A stretch of 21,419 bases of DNA from Saccoglossus kowalevskii (lineage: Eukaryota > Hemichordata > Enteropneusta > Harrimaniidae). Positions 1 to 10,100 of the stretch are shown piece after piece. The notes beneath the pieces are model-generated. The model did not search any database. It was given only the letters and a program-made list of their open reading frames with translations, and was not told the origin of the DNA. Every line of letters starts with the position of its first letter. Within the stretch, counting starts at the first letter, position 1. The translations under genes and the position numbers were made by a program. Where the stretch lies: positions 74,366 through 95,784 of the forward strand of contig NW_003128874.1 in the NCBI RefSeq assembly GCF_000003605.2, in the 5' to 3' direction.

Positions 1-80
<80 letters not shown>
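1..80. repeat. (TA)n microsatellite, about 40 units
   Basis: Uninterrupted TA dinucleotides run from the first base to position 80. The window opens inside the array, so its true length is unknown. It lies in the last part of gene A intron 1, about 75 bp before the exon 2 acceptor. Confidence 0.97.
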
Positions 81-85
<5 letters not shown>

Positions 86-154
86 TGAAATTCTACACAC
101 ATTGGCTTTTATTTTATTCGTTAACAGCATTAGCTGTGTAATATGTACTTTCAG

Positions 155-258
155 GGGTGTATGCCGACGTGATAATCGGTGTCGACGAGTGCTATTCCTG
201 TACCAACGAAGACTCTAATCTCGAATGCCGGAAAGATAAAGTAACTTGTGACCAGGGT
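155..258 (+). CDS. Gene A exon 2: end of signal peptide and start of LU domain 1
   Basis: The acceptor is ttttattttattcg...tactttcag and the donor is GGT|gtaagt. The exon enters with two bases of a split codon and leaves in phase 0, as gene B exon 2 does. It encodes VYADVIIGVDECYSC followed by two further cysteines. VYA|D is a plausible signal-peptidase site, matching VLA|G in gene B. The exon with the initiator ATG must lie upstream of the window. Confidence 0.85.
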
Positions 259-3200
259 GTAAGTGTTGTAAAATTGATTTTGTTAAATGAGGCGTGAGAA
301 GAAGCTATCTGGCGAGCGTGCTCAAAATAAAACGGTTTTGGAATTATAGTCAGAAATTTAGCATGAGTCAAATATCTACCGCAATCTGTTGACTTGGTCC
401 GGGTTCGATCATTAGTACTAGACTAAGTTACTAAGTGTCGAATATTGATTGGTCATTATGAAATATAATTATATACATATGCGTTTTATGATGTTTATTG
501 CTGCACTGGACACAAATTCAATCGTGTTTGATCAAAATGACGAGTAGATTTTGAGGTAATCCGAAGTAACTTTACTTATAGTATTGACTTATCCGTTGTG
601 AATAATGTTTTCTTGCGGTTATATAATTGTGACGTGCACACACTACATTGTGACGTGTACACACTGCATTGGGTGTCACAAAGCAGAATAACGGAATCGT
701 TCATTGCACCGTGACGTGCTCGCTGAGAGTAGTACAGGCGCTGTAAAAAAAACTTTGCAATACACACACGTCTTCAGAATCACAGCGACTGCTAAACATC
801 AATTATGTATTTTTTTATTTATTTCAGCAATATTGTCAGACTGTGTTAAAGACGGACCACGATAGGTTGGTTATAAGCAAGCAGTGCGTTGATATTGATG
901 TAAGTACCTTGCACCAAGACCCAATATAGTGGTACAGCTTTATTCTAAATGATGTACAAGCATATAAATATTTTGTGTTATAATCACTTGAATGATTTTG
1001 TTTTCAATGTATTGCAGATATGTTTGGAAGAGGAGCGTGGTAACCATGACTACTGCAAAGACGGCATTGTCAAAGATTCGTGCAGTTATTGCTGTGATGA
1101 AGGACGCTGCAACGATGACTTGCCACACAATCATGAACCTTTTGGCAAGCAGTGACATAATTACGGTTTAAACTACAAATTTAAATTGTTTATTTCAAGT
1201 AATGACATTTGAGATGTAAATGTATTTCAACAACAAGTCTAATAATATATCATAATCATGTCGTCATATGTAAATCTAAATGAATATGAGTCAGCCACAA
1301 CATTCAAAACAAGAACAAAAACTAAAGCATATGTACCACTGTGGAGGATCACGGGAGAGGCCAATAAAATGAAAATGTAAAACTGTTTTCACAACAAAGG
1401 CAAATTCCACCAATTAACAAGTGGGTGAATATTTGTTTATCTTAGATGGATGCAGTCCATGGAGTTGTTGGTCATCGTGTGATGACTGTTGTCGCAGCAG
1501 AACCCGAACATGTGGTGACTCTAGCAAATCAAATTCCGGTTCCAAATCCGGTTCCAAATCCGGTTCCAAGTCAGGTTCTAAATCCGGTTCCAAATCCGGT
1601 TCCAAATCCGGTTCCAAATCCGATTACTGTGCTTCTAAATCCAGTTCCGGTGGAAAAAGCCGTCGTCGGCGTTACGAAGACGAGGAAGACGATCTTTTCC
1701 GTGTAAAGCGCCACAGTAGCAGCGGATCCAAGTCACAGGAAGAATACGAAGAAGTGCAGACCGATGACTGCTGTGAGAACTGTAAGTATTAGCCAAACAA
1801 TCAGTCTTCTGTGAATCTAACACTGGTTAATTATTCATAAATATAAATTGTATTTCGATAACCGCGAATCAGGATTCGTTTTTTACAGCCTGAGACCCAA
1901 CATAAATAGTTGAAAAGTCGAATTAAGAAGGTTTGAGTCTAATTGAAGATTATATTTCATATTCTGCGTTCTTTTCATTATTATGGATGGAAGCCATTAT
2001 GATACCAAACAAATAATGGGTCACTGGTCATTTGTCGAAAAAAAAAGTCTTGACATTTCAGGGGTAAAACGTCTTCAACAATATTGTTGAATTTTTCTTT
2101 TGTATCTCAAAATTGTGCTCAGTGACATTAGATAAAAAGTCATAAATTATTATGCATATGAATCATAATATAATATTTAATTTAGTGATTTTTCAGCGTA
2201 ATAACTAGTTTTCGATTGTGTAAAAAAATGTTCCCATAATGTACTGCACGTATACGAAGTTGTAACTTGCCGAGAAGTGAAAATGTTGTATTTAGTTTGA
2301 AATGTCTGAAAATCATGTAATGATCAACAAAATCCTTTGCCAATTAGTTGTTGTCATTTTGAATTTTCATTTTCAAGGTATAATGATCTAGCTTGCCGAC
2401 TCCACACATTCGTGGAGCGAAGGGTAAACGTAGTTTATAAATAAATAAACGCTGCTCGGACTGATACATATGATATATAGAAGATAATATTTGGTAATCG
2501 TAGTCCTAAATAACTATTAAAAATAGCTAGACGTTTCGAGCAATGGCTCTTTATCGATAGCATAGAAGAAAGTGTAATAACGTACAGGTAGAACATAGGA
2601 ACGTAAGAACGCGCATGAACTATAAGTTAGAATCACAAAAAATTCCACAATAGAACAAATAACGCGCCTTAGGTAGTGAGCTCAACAAATGAGTTTGTTA
2701 ATACCATGGGGTTCTTTAATTGGAAGGGTAAACGGGTACGAAACCGTGTCATAAATACTTATAACTTACCAAATTAAATTTGTTGCAGCTTGTTACACCT
2801 GTGATTCATTAACAATTAACCCCATCGACGGGATGGCTGCACTCGTTGATTGTTCCTTTGAACCCGAATCATGCGCAGACGAAGAGGCGTTGTGTCAAAC
2901 TATCATTACGTACAACGCTGACGGACTTCCGGTGATATCGAAAGGGTATGTATGTCAAACAACACTTGTTTGTTTTACGTGACATCAGCATTTCGAATGT
3001 TGTAATGAGATACTGTGTTTCACATCCTACATGCAGCATTACTCTAGTTAACTTATTCCGTATGTGACCGTGACTATACAGAGAACTATAACTCGCGTAT
3101 TTAATGACGTACATGGATACACAAATCACGTGACACCTGTAAATGGTTTATTGGACATGCCAGCAAAAAACACTTGAAACGCTTCTGAAACTGAAAATTA

Positions 3201-3801
3201 TGAATAATTATTTCTCATAACCTAGAAAATTCTAGATTATAAAATTAGCGACAACTGCCGTCTATCAAAAATAACGCACATTAATCTGTTTATATGTATT
3301 TCTAAATATTTACCAAAACTTGTAGCAAATAAAAAATCTAAAATTATCAATGGAATTGTGGAAAAAAAATAGATAAAAAAAGAAAAATTATGGATGAGGG
3401 GAAATATGGCGCCCAATAGTCAGAAACCTATAAAATGCTCGAGTGAAATTTAAGACCAACAGCTTTTCATGATTCAGGGGATTAATCTTACAATACTTAT
3501 TTTGTTTACAAATAGATGTGCGACTCCTTTTAGCTGCAGTGCATACAGGTCAGATGAGCAGTGCCCAGTTTTAGTTGATGACGACACGGAGGCTATATAT
3601 GTCGCTCTGCAACTCATGAATGAAAACGTACAGTGTTCCTATTGCTGCGACAATGGACCCGACGAAGACGGGGTGACATGCAATTCAGGAATTGTACCTC
3701 CTCCCGAGTATACCCAAGTCTGCAATGGCGCATTCACCCCTTTCAGTAGTTTCGTAGCAACTGTAACCATGGCGGTGTTTGTCCGCATAGTGTTAATTTA
3801 G
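155..3801 (+). CDS. Gene A: LU - TSR-like - SGSK linker - LU - GPI-type tail protein (5' partial, 6 exons)
   Basis: CDS join: 155-258, 828-899, 1018-1144, 1446-1781, 2789-2945, 3516-3801 (1082 bp; two bases finish a codon begun in an exon off the left edge, then 359 residues and TAG). Residues are counted from the first full codon. The start VYA|D looks like the end of a signal peptide. LU domain 1 (C12 to about N95) has CxxC, C-x16-C-x5-C and the closing CSYCCDEGRCN typical of Ly6/uPAR three-finger domains. Residues 103-123 contain PWSCWSSC and RSRTRTC, resembling the start of a thrombospondin type-1 repeat. Then follow seven SGSK units (131-158), an RRRR and an RVKR basic site, an acidic stretch, and DDCC. 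LU domain 2 runs from CYTC (214-217) to CSYCCDNG...CN. The end has IVPPPEY and a hydrophobic tail with one Arg, fitting a GPI signal. I infer a secreted, membrane-anchored surface protein; ligand unknown. It is paralogous to gene B downstream. The intron 4 donor is GC. Exon phases agree throughout, so I call it functional rather than a pseudogene. Confidence 0.86.
402..460 (+). repeat. Intron 2 block shared with gene B
   Basis: The block contains tactagactaagtta, aagtgt and ttggtcatt. It aligns with 17298-17370 at a similar offset in gene B intron 2. It is non-coding residual homology from the tandem duplication, or possibly a retained intronic element. Confidence 0.55.
828..899 (+). CDS. Gene A exon 3: middle of LU domain 1
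   Basis: The exon is 72 bp, phase 0 to phase 0, between atttatttcag and GAT|gtaagt. It encodes QYCQTV...KQCVDID with C-x16-C spacing. It equals gene B exon 3 in length, phase and cysteine spacing, and both end in CVDID. Confidence 0.88.
1018..1144 (+). CDS. Gene A exon 4: end of LU domain 1 (GC splice donor)
   Basis: The acceptor is attgcag. The exon encodes ICLEEE...DYCKDGIVKDSC, then SYCCDEGRCND and PHNHEPF, the conserved C-terminal part of an LU domain. At 127 bp and phase 1 it is identical in length to gene B exon 4, where the donor is G|gtgagc. Here the same position reads G|gcaagc, so the intron is inferred to be GC-AG. Without splicing the frame reaches TGA at 1153-1155. Confidence 0.84.
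1145..1150 (+). other. Non-canonical GC splice donor of gene A intron 4
   Basis: The bases are gcaagc directly after TTTTG. Gene B has gtgagc at the homologous position. Bases +3 to +5 (aag) fit a U1 match, as in known GC-AG introns. The nearest GT (1152-1153) would add seven bases and break the reading frame into exon 5, so only the GC donor keeps the conserved phase. Confidence 0.72.
1446..1781 (+). CDS. Gene A exon 5: TSR-like segment, SGSK repeats, basic and acidic linker
   Basis: The acceptor is tgtttatcttag and the donor is AACT|gtaagt; phase 1 in and phase 1 out. The exon encodes a TSR-like WSCWSSC...RTRTC core, seven SGSK units, a YC-containing spacer, SRRRR, an acidic stretch, RVKR, then EEYEEV and DDCCEN. 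It is 336 bp against 201 bp in gene B, the difference being the linker. WSCW fits the WxxW C-mannosylation motif. The TSR O-fucose position is not present, because only two residues separate C112 and C115. Confidence 0.85.
1535..1618 (+). repeat. Coding 12-bp tandem repeat (7 units, SGSK)
   Basis: Seven 12-base units of the type tccggttccaaa encode Ser-Gly-Ser-Lys. The variation among units (for example TCA, TCT, AAG) is synonymous, so the peptide repeat is kept while the bases change. It lies inside gene A exon 5. The antisense EPDL-type reading frame is only its shadow. Confidence 0.93.
1661..1711 (+). other. Two proprotein-convertase-type basic sites in the gene A linker
   Basis: Codons at 1661-1672 give RRRR (residues 173-176) and codons at 1700-1711 give RVKR (186-189). 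Both satisfy the R-x-K/R-R furin-family consensus. Between them lies the acidic YEDEEDDLF. Cleavage is inferred and would separate the LU1-TSR half from the GPI-type LU2 half, unless disulfides hold them together. Gene B has no counterpart. Confidence 0.6.
1829..1877 (+). repeat. Intron 5 block shared with gene B
   Basis: About 49 bp starting aattattcataaa, continuing aaattgtatttc and ccgcgaatcag, match 19298-19345 in gene B intron 5 at roughly 80 percent or better by eye. The rest of this 1-kb intron shows nothing recognisable. Confidence 0.75.
2789..2945 (+). CDS. Gene A exon 6: first half of LU domain 2
   Basis: The acceptor is tttgttgcag and the donor is AAAGG|gtatgt, the same as in gene B. 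It enters with two bases and leaves with two bases of a split codon. It encodes CYTCDSLTINPID, CSFEPESC, CQTIITY and GLPVISKG, matching gene B exon 6 (157 against 160 bp). Confidence 0.87.
3516..3801 (+). CDS. Gene A exon 7: second half of LU domain 2 and GPI-type tail
   Basis: The acceptor is gtttacaaatag. The exon encodes CATPFSC, DEQCPVLVDDD, CSYCCDNG, CNSGIVPPPEY, then a C-terminal hydrophobic stretch ending MAVFVRIVLI and TAG. The likely GPI omega site is among N/G/A of CNGAF (inferred). An Arg inside the tail is conserved in gene B. The open frame extends back to 3469, but that part is intronic. Confidence 0.87.
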
Positions 3802-4441
3802 TGAACTATTCCACTGCATAAACGCCCTCTATATGTTTTACATCATGCTTGAGGAAATGATGACATCTGTGTATGTTTGACACATGCGCATTTGTTTTGC
3901 GCATATATTAATTACAATATCTGTATATAATTACTACAGTATTAGATAACTTGTTCACTGTATTTTTTCAAGAAAGAAATGTCAAATAGTACGCAAAATA
4001 ACATTTTAGTAAAAATTTCCATTGTTAGTCCGTAATGAAAACGTTTGTCATAAGACCATAAAATCATGCGTCAAAATTGTGATATTTGTTGACATTAACA
4101 ATGAACTTGCAAGAAAATTGTTATTTCCGAGACACTGCATGGAAACAATGTTAAAACGACAAAATATCAACAAAACAATTTTCTCCATATTTTGTGTGGC
4201 GGTCCTGTATTTTTATCCCATTTTCTTTATTCTCATAAATCAAATGTCGCGCATGGGATGATTAAGCAATTGACAATTTTCCTGTCGAATAGCATTATTA
4301 CACCTAAGCATCTAGTCATTGCCATGTTAATGTCACTTAAAGGGGCGATGCGCCTATCATTTTTATTCATATCAACAAAGACCTGTACTAATTTCATCTA
4401 AAATGTTAAATTGTATGTACTACACCTTGTTACAACAATCC

Positions 4442-4466
4442 ATTATTATTATTATTATCATTATTT
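4442..4466. repeat. Short (ATT)n microsatellite
   Basis: About six perfect ATT units followed by one interruption (c) and two more near-units, inside the probable gene A 3' UTR. Confidence 0.85.
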
Positions 4467-4597
4467 AGTTTTTTGATAGTTTTTTATCATACAATATTGT
4501 ACGTAACTCGCAATTTCACGTTTCATGTTGTGATTCGTTTATTTGTATATATTAATTGCAATTTTTGAAAATTACTTGTACAGAATGTTTAATAATC

Positions 4598-4603
4598 AAT
4601 AAA
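4598..4603 (+). terminator. Poly(A) signal AATAAA, candidate for gene A
   Basis: An exact AATAAA in caataaagcatctc, with gt-containing sequence 20-40 bases further on. It is the nearest canonical signal after the gene A stop; transcript evidence is lacking. Confidence 0.5.
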
Positions 4604-4710
4604 GCATCTCAGATTCTGTCAGTTATCAGTCCCAAGTGAAGTACTTCTCAAGCGACTAATGTGAATAGCGTTACTATTTCTAGTTACTGGCTTTTTGTGG
4701 TTATGTATGC

Positions 4711-4769
4711 CATGACACCGACAGTCAGCCAACCTCTATGGATTGGCTGATTCCATCCCAAGTGTCATG
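4711..4769. repeat. Imperfect inverted repeat, 59 bp
   Basis: The outer arms are catgacac and gtgtcatg, and the inner arms are gtcagccaa and ttggctgat, with short unpaired spacers. It could be a hairpin or a very short non-autonomous element; no target duplication is evident. Confidence 0.6.
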
Positions 4770-6333
4770 TCGCAACAATTTTTGAGCCCCCGGTAAATAG
4801 TAAATAGTGATTAACGACATTAGCTATAATTCTTGTAGTTACCTGATGTCAGTGTTTACTCCCAATCATAGATAATTCATTCTATTTTTACACATTATTT
4901 GAGGCGAATATAAAAACATATTTCTTGTTATTCGTCTACTCAAATAACGAGAAATGCTAAAGCCGTCACAATTTTGAAGTTTGAGCATTCATATGAAAAG
5001 AAAGTGACGTCATTGAAGGATTTCAAACCATTCAAATAAACCAGACGTCGAAATGTTTACCTTCCAAGATGGCAGTTAATAATTACCTCCTCCCAATCTC
5101 TCAACGATTACCTAGTCGATTGAAAAATTCAAATGACTTCATTCATAAGCAATTGCATGCAAGCATTATACTTTTACAAGTATTACGACGTGGTAGACCA
5201 CAATATTTTGTCTTTCGTTATTTTCCGTTTTTATCCCCGATTGCAAACATCTTTGCTATTTTGTGATCCCTCCATGTGTCTGAGCCCCACATGTATGCAT
5301 GGACTGGTTGCCTACTACACAGGTATCTTAATAAACGCTTTTGTCTTCTGCACCTGATATTTAAATATTTCTGCTGTGAGCCAGCTGGTATATCAGCGAG
5401 ATTGAAATAAAATGTCTTCTACTGTTAAGATTATGTGCTGGGTAATACCACATCAATAACACATCTTTCAAAATATCATTGTGTATTTTATCATACCATT
5501 CTTTTCAACCTTATTTTCTTTTTCAACTACAAAACTATAAAATAACTATTTTGATGACGTTTGTGGTCAACCCGGTTACCAGTGAGAATATGGAGCAAAG
5601 CAGCAATGCATCGCTACGTTTTATGGCATTGCACGATATTAGAAGATCGTTTGAATGGATAGATATACACTGGAATATCCCTCCAAACCATGGTGCAATA
5701 TTTGCATAATATGCAAGGCATTGTGTAATGGAAACACAGCAGACGGAAAATTGAAAAATAAAAGTAATTTTACAGATTTCGTGTTTTTAATGGGGATAAT
5801 TTGATGACAGATTTGACAAGTTGTAAATATGCAAAGAAATGAACCATGTTTATGTTTATGTCATTTCGATTTTGACTGCTGTAACTATGATATTTATAAC
5901 ACCTTTACCTTTGTATGACATTCAGGGATTGGTCTCTGGTCTTAGAAACTCATGCTTGTATTAACTATGTTTATGACATTATACTTTATACGTTATACCA
6001 AATGGAATACACTATGAAATAGAAATGAAATACAAATGCACTAAACCAAATACAGTCTCATGTCTATATATCTACTGGAGAACGTCAATGATATTTTAGT
6101 AACGCTAATTGTTTTGTTTATTATAATTCAGTCTTTTGAGTGGATCTTACATAGATATTGAAATTTTCAAGTATTTTTCCATTAAGATCACGAGAAGACT
6201 AATCAGAAAATTTATAATTAGTTTGGTCAAAATTATCGATGTGTATGTAAGAACACTACATTTCTTCTAGCTTTCAAATACTTTCCTTTTTGAGGGAAAT
6301 AACAGGCTCAGTTTGAATTCGGATGAATAATGA

Positions 6334-6349
6334 CCCCCCCCCCTCCCCC
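6334..6349. repeat. Poly-C tract
   Basis: Ten C, one T, then five C. It is a homopyrimidine run in otherwise AT-rich intergenic DNA. Confidence 0.9.
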
Positions 6350-6586
6350 GTCAACACTATGTAATTGCCATGTAGACCTGAGTTGATTTTTTGATTCTAC
6401 TTTTACGTCACTAATCGTCTATCAGTGAAAAACAGACTTGCTGGTGTTTTGATGTGATAACATTTGGTGCGATGGCATGTACAACCAGCATTTTCAATAT
6501 TGTATGCCAATAACTGTAATTCGATTGTCTGGGCCGAACTAAGACAGCCATACCTACCAGGTGATTAAAGCTATTCAACCGACAAC

Positions 6587-6629
6587 GTACTTTGTAGGGA
6601 AAAGTTGTCTCGAGACAGCTTCAAAGTAC
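6587..6629. repeat. Palindromic block with central 12-bp perfect palindrome
   Basis: The ends are gtactttg and caaagtac, and the centre is tgtctcgagaca (6606-6617). It could form a cruciform or bind a dimeric factor. No neighbouring gene explains it. Confidence 0.65.
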
Positions 6630-6799
6630 ATTAACCTTTAGAACAGTTTGTTTACCATCCACCCACACACCATTCTCAAGTTTCTATCGGTTGTCAAATA
6701 CCAGTCATAACACCTGGAAAGTACCGACTGAATTTAAATAATTAGATAATAGATAATTCATTGTTCGATTTTGCTTGGTTAGCGTTTGAGTTTAGAGTT

Positions 6800-7100
6800 T
6801 ACGGTACTGTTAAAGCGGGGGGGCTGTCATCTGCGCACGCGCGGGAATTGAGTCCCAAGCGACGATAACAACACACGCTAAAAACGCAAAGGCTCATTGG
6901 TAGACGCTTGTTTGTAAACAATGACACGCTATGGCCATCTGACGCATGCGCAGGTGACTACACCTCCGGTTTTAAACTCTGGTGAGCAGACACACATCTA
7001 ACTAACGAGGGGTAAATTGCGGAGTGCGAGTGATGTTTTTTATAGACTGTAGAGGGCGCATGCTGTGTCCTTATGTATCATCACACTTGTAATCATTGCT
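6800..7100. promoter_or_regulatory. GC-richer, CpG-containing promoter-like region
   Basis: This stretch is visibly richer in G+C and CpG than its surroundings. It contains a perfect 12-base NRF1 consensus (6832-6843), a second NRF1-like half site in gcatgcgca (6943-6951) and ctcattggt (inverted CCAAT). Such combinations are typical of TATA-less animal promoters, but I cannot identify a gene it would drive. Confidence 0.3.
6832..6843. promoter_or_regulatory. NRF1-type motif tgcgcacgcgcg
   Basis: It matches YGCGCAYGCGCR at all twelve positions. The assignment rests on motif identity only. Confidence 0.4.
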
Positions 7101-10100
7101 TCCAGCTCACTCCGTGTGTCCCATTCCTCTCTGAATGGTGTCTGTTTTCATCTCATCTTCTCCAGCTCACTCTATTGAAGTTATAAATGCCGCTTCATTG
7201 ACAATATTTGTGTTTGCTTTCTTTGTTTGTTTCATAGTCTTCATGTTGCGCAAGGAGATCATATATAAGAAGAGCAGCTTGTTTTCAAACAATGACACAA
7301 GAAATGCGAAATGCAGTTCAGCAGGTTGGACTATAACGCAAGAATCGTCTTACAAGTCACCAAAATACAGAATCCACACCAGAAGTTCTATTATAGAACA
7401 CCAAACCAACATACACTGTAAATCTTGGAAGCACTTTAAATTCATGTTTTATATTAAAACATGCTGTTTTAATTGAAAACCCACTGTTTAAATTATCTTG
7501 AAAACACGTCTCATTCGCGTGGAATTACACCTCATTCGGTGAGCATCATTGACATAGTGTTTACATACGAGTCCCCAGTTCGAGGTTCTGATTACGGTTT
7601 GAAGTCTTTTCTCTATATTTTTTAGTAGTGCTTGCATAAACTTGTTTGTGCTTAATTGATAAAAAATACAGATGTTTTATAATACACGTGTGTTTTTATT
7701 TATTATTTTTTTCAATCAAATCAATGAAAAACATGAACATTGTTAATTCATTCATTTTTTTTAATTTATAACGCCATGTTATACATTAATATCTCAAAAA
7801 CATTGAGGCATATTATACAAAAATCAGAATCATTTGCAAGGACTTGTTTAATATATTCCTAGAAAAGTCTGAAATTGTCTTACAAATTAGCTACTTGAAA
7901 AGTCAGAATACTGGGTTATTTACAAACGTAATATAAATGGAATTGATACTACTGAATGTTTTTAAGTACATTTGGAAGTCCCTTAACATTGTCTAATTAT
8001 TATATAAATGAAAATAACAAATTCAAACATAAAAATTATTAGCTCTATGGTTAATCTCAACTCACTCAATGTGTCATTGAAATATCATGATCGAATGTTT
8101 ATGCAAATTACATAATTAACAAACACTAAAACAAATACCCAAGCAACTCACGACTAAGAAATTCGCACACATATTCCAAATATCATTGATCTAATATTAC
8201 TAACTGATTTCTCAAGTATATTTGAAAATTCTTAAAAAAATAATAATGATTAACATTTATGCTAATTACTAAGCTTATTTGCATGCATCTCAAGGAACCT
8301 AAGTCTTCAGTTTCGATGAAATCCGACGTCTTGTTCTTTAGATATTAGACGAATTATTTCATATGATAGAGAATCTTTTACGCAAAAAAGAAGAAAATAC
8401 AATCTCTGGATTAATGCAGCTCATTTGGTCTTGCATGTCTTGGATCACTTTCCAATCATGTGTGTTAAAACCATGTGTGAATGCAGTTGCTATATTGATG
8501 TAGATGATATTATTATTCCTGACAATAATGGCGTTTGTAATATGGGTGTAATATTCGATGAGAATCTGAAAACATCGAGTCATTTTAATTCTACTTGCAA
8601 ATCATCTTTTCATCACATGGCATAATTTATAACAGTTGATTAAGTAGTGAAAAATAATTGTAGCTGTTGACATAGAAGTAAATAAAGTAAATATCACCTA
8701 ATAAACGGCATGTAAATACTCTGTTCGGTTCTTCACTGTTATAATCCTGTTACCATTACTTCCGGGTTTCAGCATCCGGGTACAGTCAGATCAGTAGGGT
8801 CAGTACGTTGTGTTGACTACGGGTTTCATGCTCTCTGCACGTAATATACTCACCTAAACTCATTAAAAGCCTTCTGTGGTTTACCTCCAGTTCGTGTTAG
8901 TGTTTGGAAGAACGGTGTTATCTTTTTCAATATTATGAGACTTTGTATTATTTTTAATCCATCCCAGGAAACTCGTGATAATCTCGGATTAGCATGTGCT
9001 TACGCAGGTTTACTTTAAAATTTAAATATTTCCGCAATTACGAATATTTACAAACCCCGACATTTATTTAAAAAGCACGGGGAAACAAACTGTATACCAG
9101 TCTAGTTATCTCAATGCGTCCTCTCCGGTGAACTCGCAATTGATACTGTATTACGCGTAATATTTATATACATGTAACACGTTCAGTTAAAACCACGTGA
9201 AGTAATTATATATAGTAAACTAAAGGGCCTTCTATGCACATTTCACATGGTATTTACATTACGAGTACACGTCCAGGATCCCCAAGGACCATAGAAATAT
9301 TAATAATGACGAGCTGTACCGTCATGCATTCCAATAGCCATAATAGACATTATTATACATATGTCACCGTAACGCCGTAAGTTACAGCGTGCCGTCATTT
9401 TGCGGTATTTTGCGGGGTATTTTCATTCTATCTTATAAAGAAATGCGAATTCCAAATATGGAATGATTACGCGCATAATTGTCCTCCAAAAATAAAAACC
9501 AACATAGCTGCCACCAGGGTTTGACCGGACTCCACACAAAGAAGTTCGTTGATTCTGTTCTAAACTTTTTGGATTTCGATATTCCCTTGATGTATCCTTG
9601 CAAGAAAAAGATGTATAATAAGGTTATTATGAGGGTACCTCAAAGTATACACTCAGACAGTACGCTGTCGCATTACGATGATACATCCTTATTAGTGCAG
9701 TATCCAGATATTGCATTGCCACGTGACTGTGTGTTTTAGTGGCCTTTACTCTCATTATATTATTTCAGAAAACTCCAAGCTCAAAGGTAAACACCCTGAT
9801 CTACCAGGAATCGGATGTCAGTGGTCGGATTTTATACCATGTCATGTTGTCAGTGCCGTCCTAAATATCTCTGAGCTGTGACTATACTATGTAACTTGTT
9901 CACCTTCTGCATATGTAAATGAATGTGAACAAATAAAACACGTGTAACATTGAAACCGACACAATCATGTGATGGTGATTGGTTAGTATAAACTCCATGG
10001 GGTGATTCGGTTCTAAGTAAAATTGAAAATAAACGAAAAAAATATTCAACTTGAAATCCTCAGATTTGCAGGGGTTCATGCGAACTCAATGTGTTTCTCC

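Larger units (their letters stand above)
3802..4603 (+). other. Probable 3' UTR of gene A
   Basis: No further coding homology follows the stop. The first canonical AATAAA downstream is at 4598-4603, giving a UTR of about 0.8 kb. TGTATATA motifs, which fit the Pumilio-type consensus, occur at 3922-3929 and 4544-4551. The short ORFs here (4022-4261 and 4192-4401) look like chance. Confidence 0.5.
4604..6799. other. Intergenic DNA without a recognisable gene
   Basis: AT-rich sequence. The ORFs on both strands are under 80 codons and show no domain motif. Contents I can name are an imperfect inverted repeat (4711-4769), a poly-C tract (6334-6349) and a palindromic block (6587-6629). I found no LU-type CxxC...CCxxxxCN exon here. 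Confidence 0.6.

Noticed and set aside
949-1155. 68-codon ORF containing an LU C-terminus, as an independent small gene
   Set aside because: Its first 23 codons are intronic. The acceptor at 1017 and exact match to gene B exon 4 show that the coding part is gene A exon 4.
1414-1617. Antisense ORF with EPDL repeats
   Set aside because: It is the complement of the coding SGSK repeat of gene A exon 5; the + frame has splice sites and paralog support.
155-3801. Gene A as a pseudogene because of the GC donor
   Set aside because: All visible exons are open with conserved phases, the repeat units vary only synonymously, and GC-AG introns are a known functional class.
7135-7476. 113-codon + ORF with a hydrophobic stretch, and ttctccag at 7157-7164 that could act as a splice acceptor
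   Set aside because: The hydrophobic stretch is mostly Phe/Val/Ile codons expected from T-rich DNA, and the rest resembles no known protein. I could not find a partner exon. It remains possible as part of a transcript from the 6.8-7.1 kb island.
9479-9739. 86-codon + ORF
   Set aside because: It does not begin with ATG and has no recognisable motif. It overlaps the ataaggttatta repeat string, and coding is unsupported.
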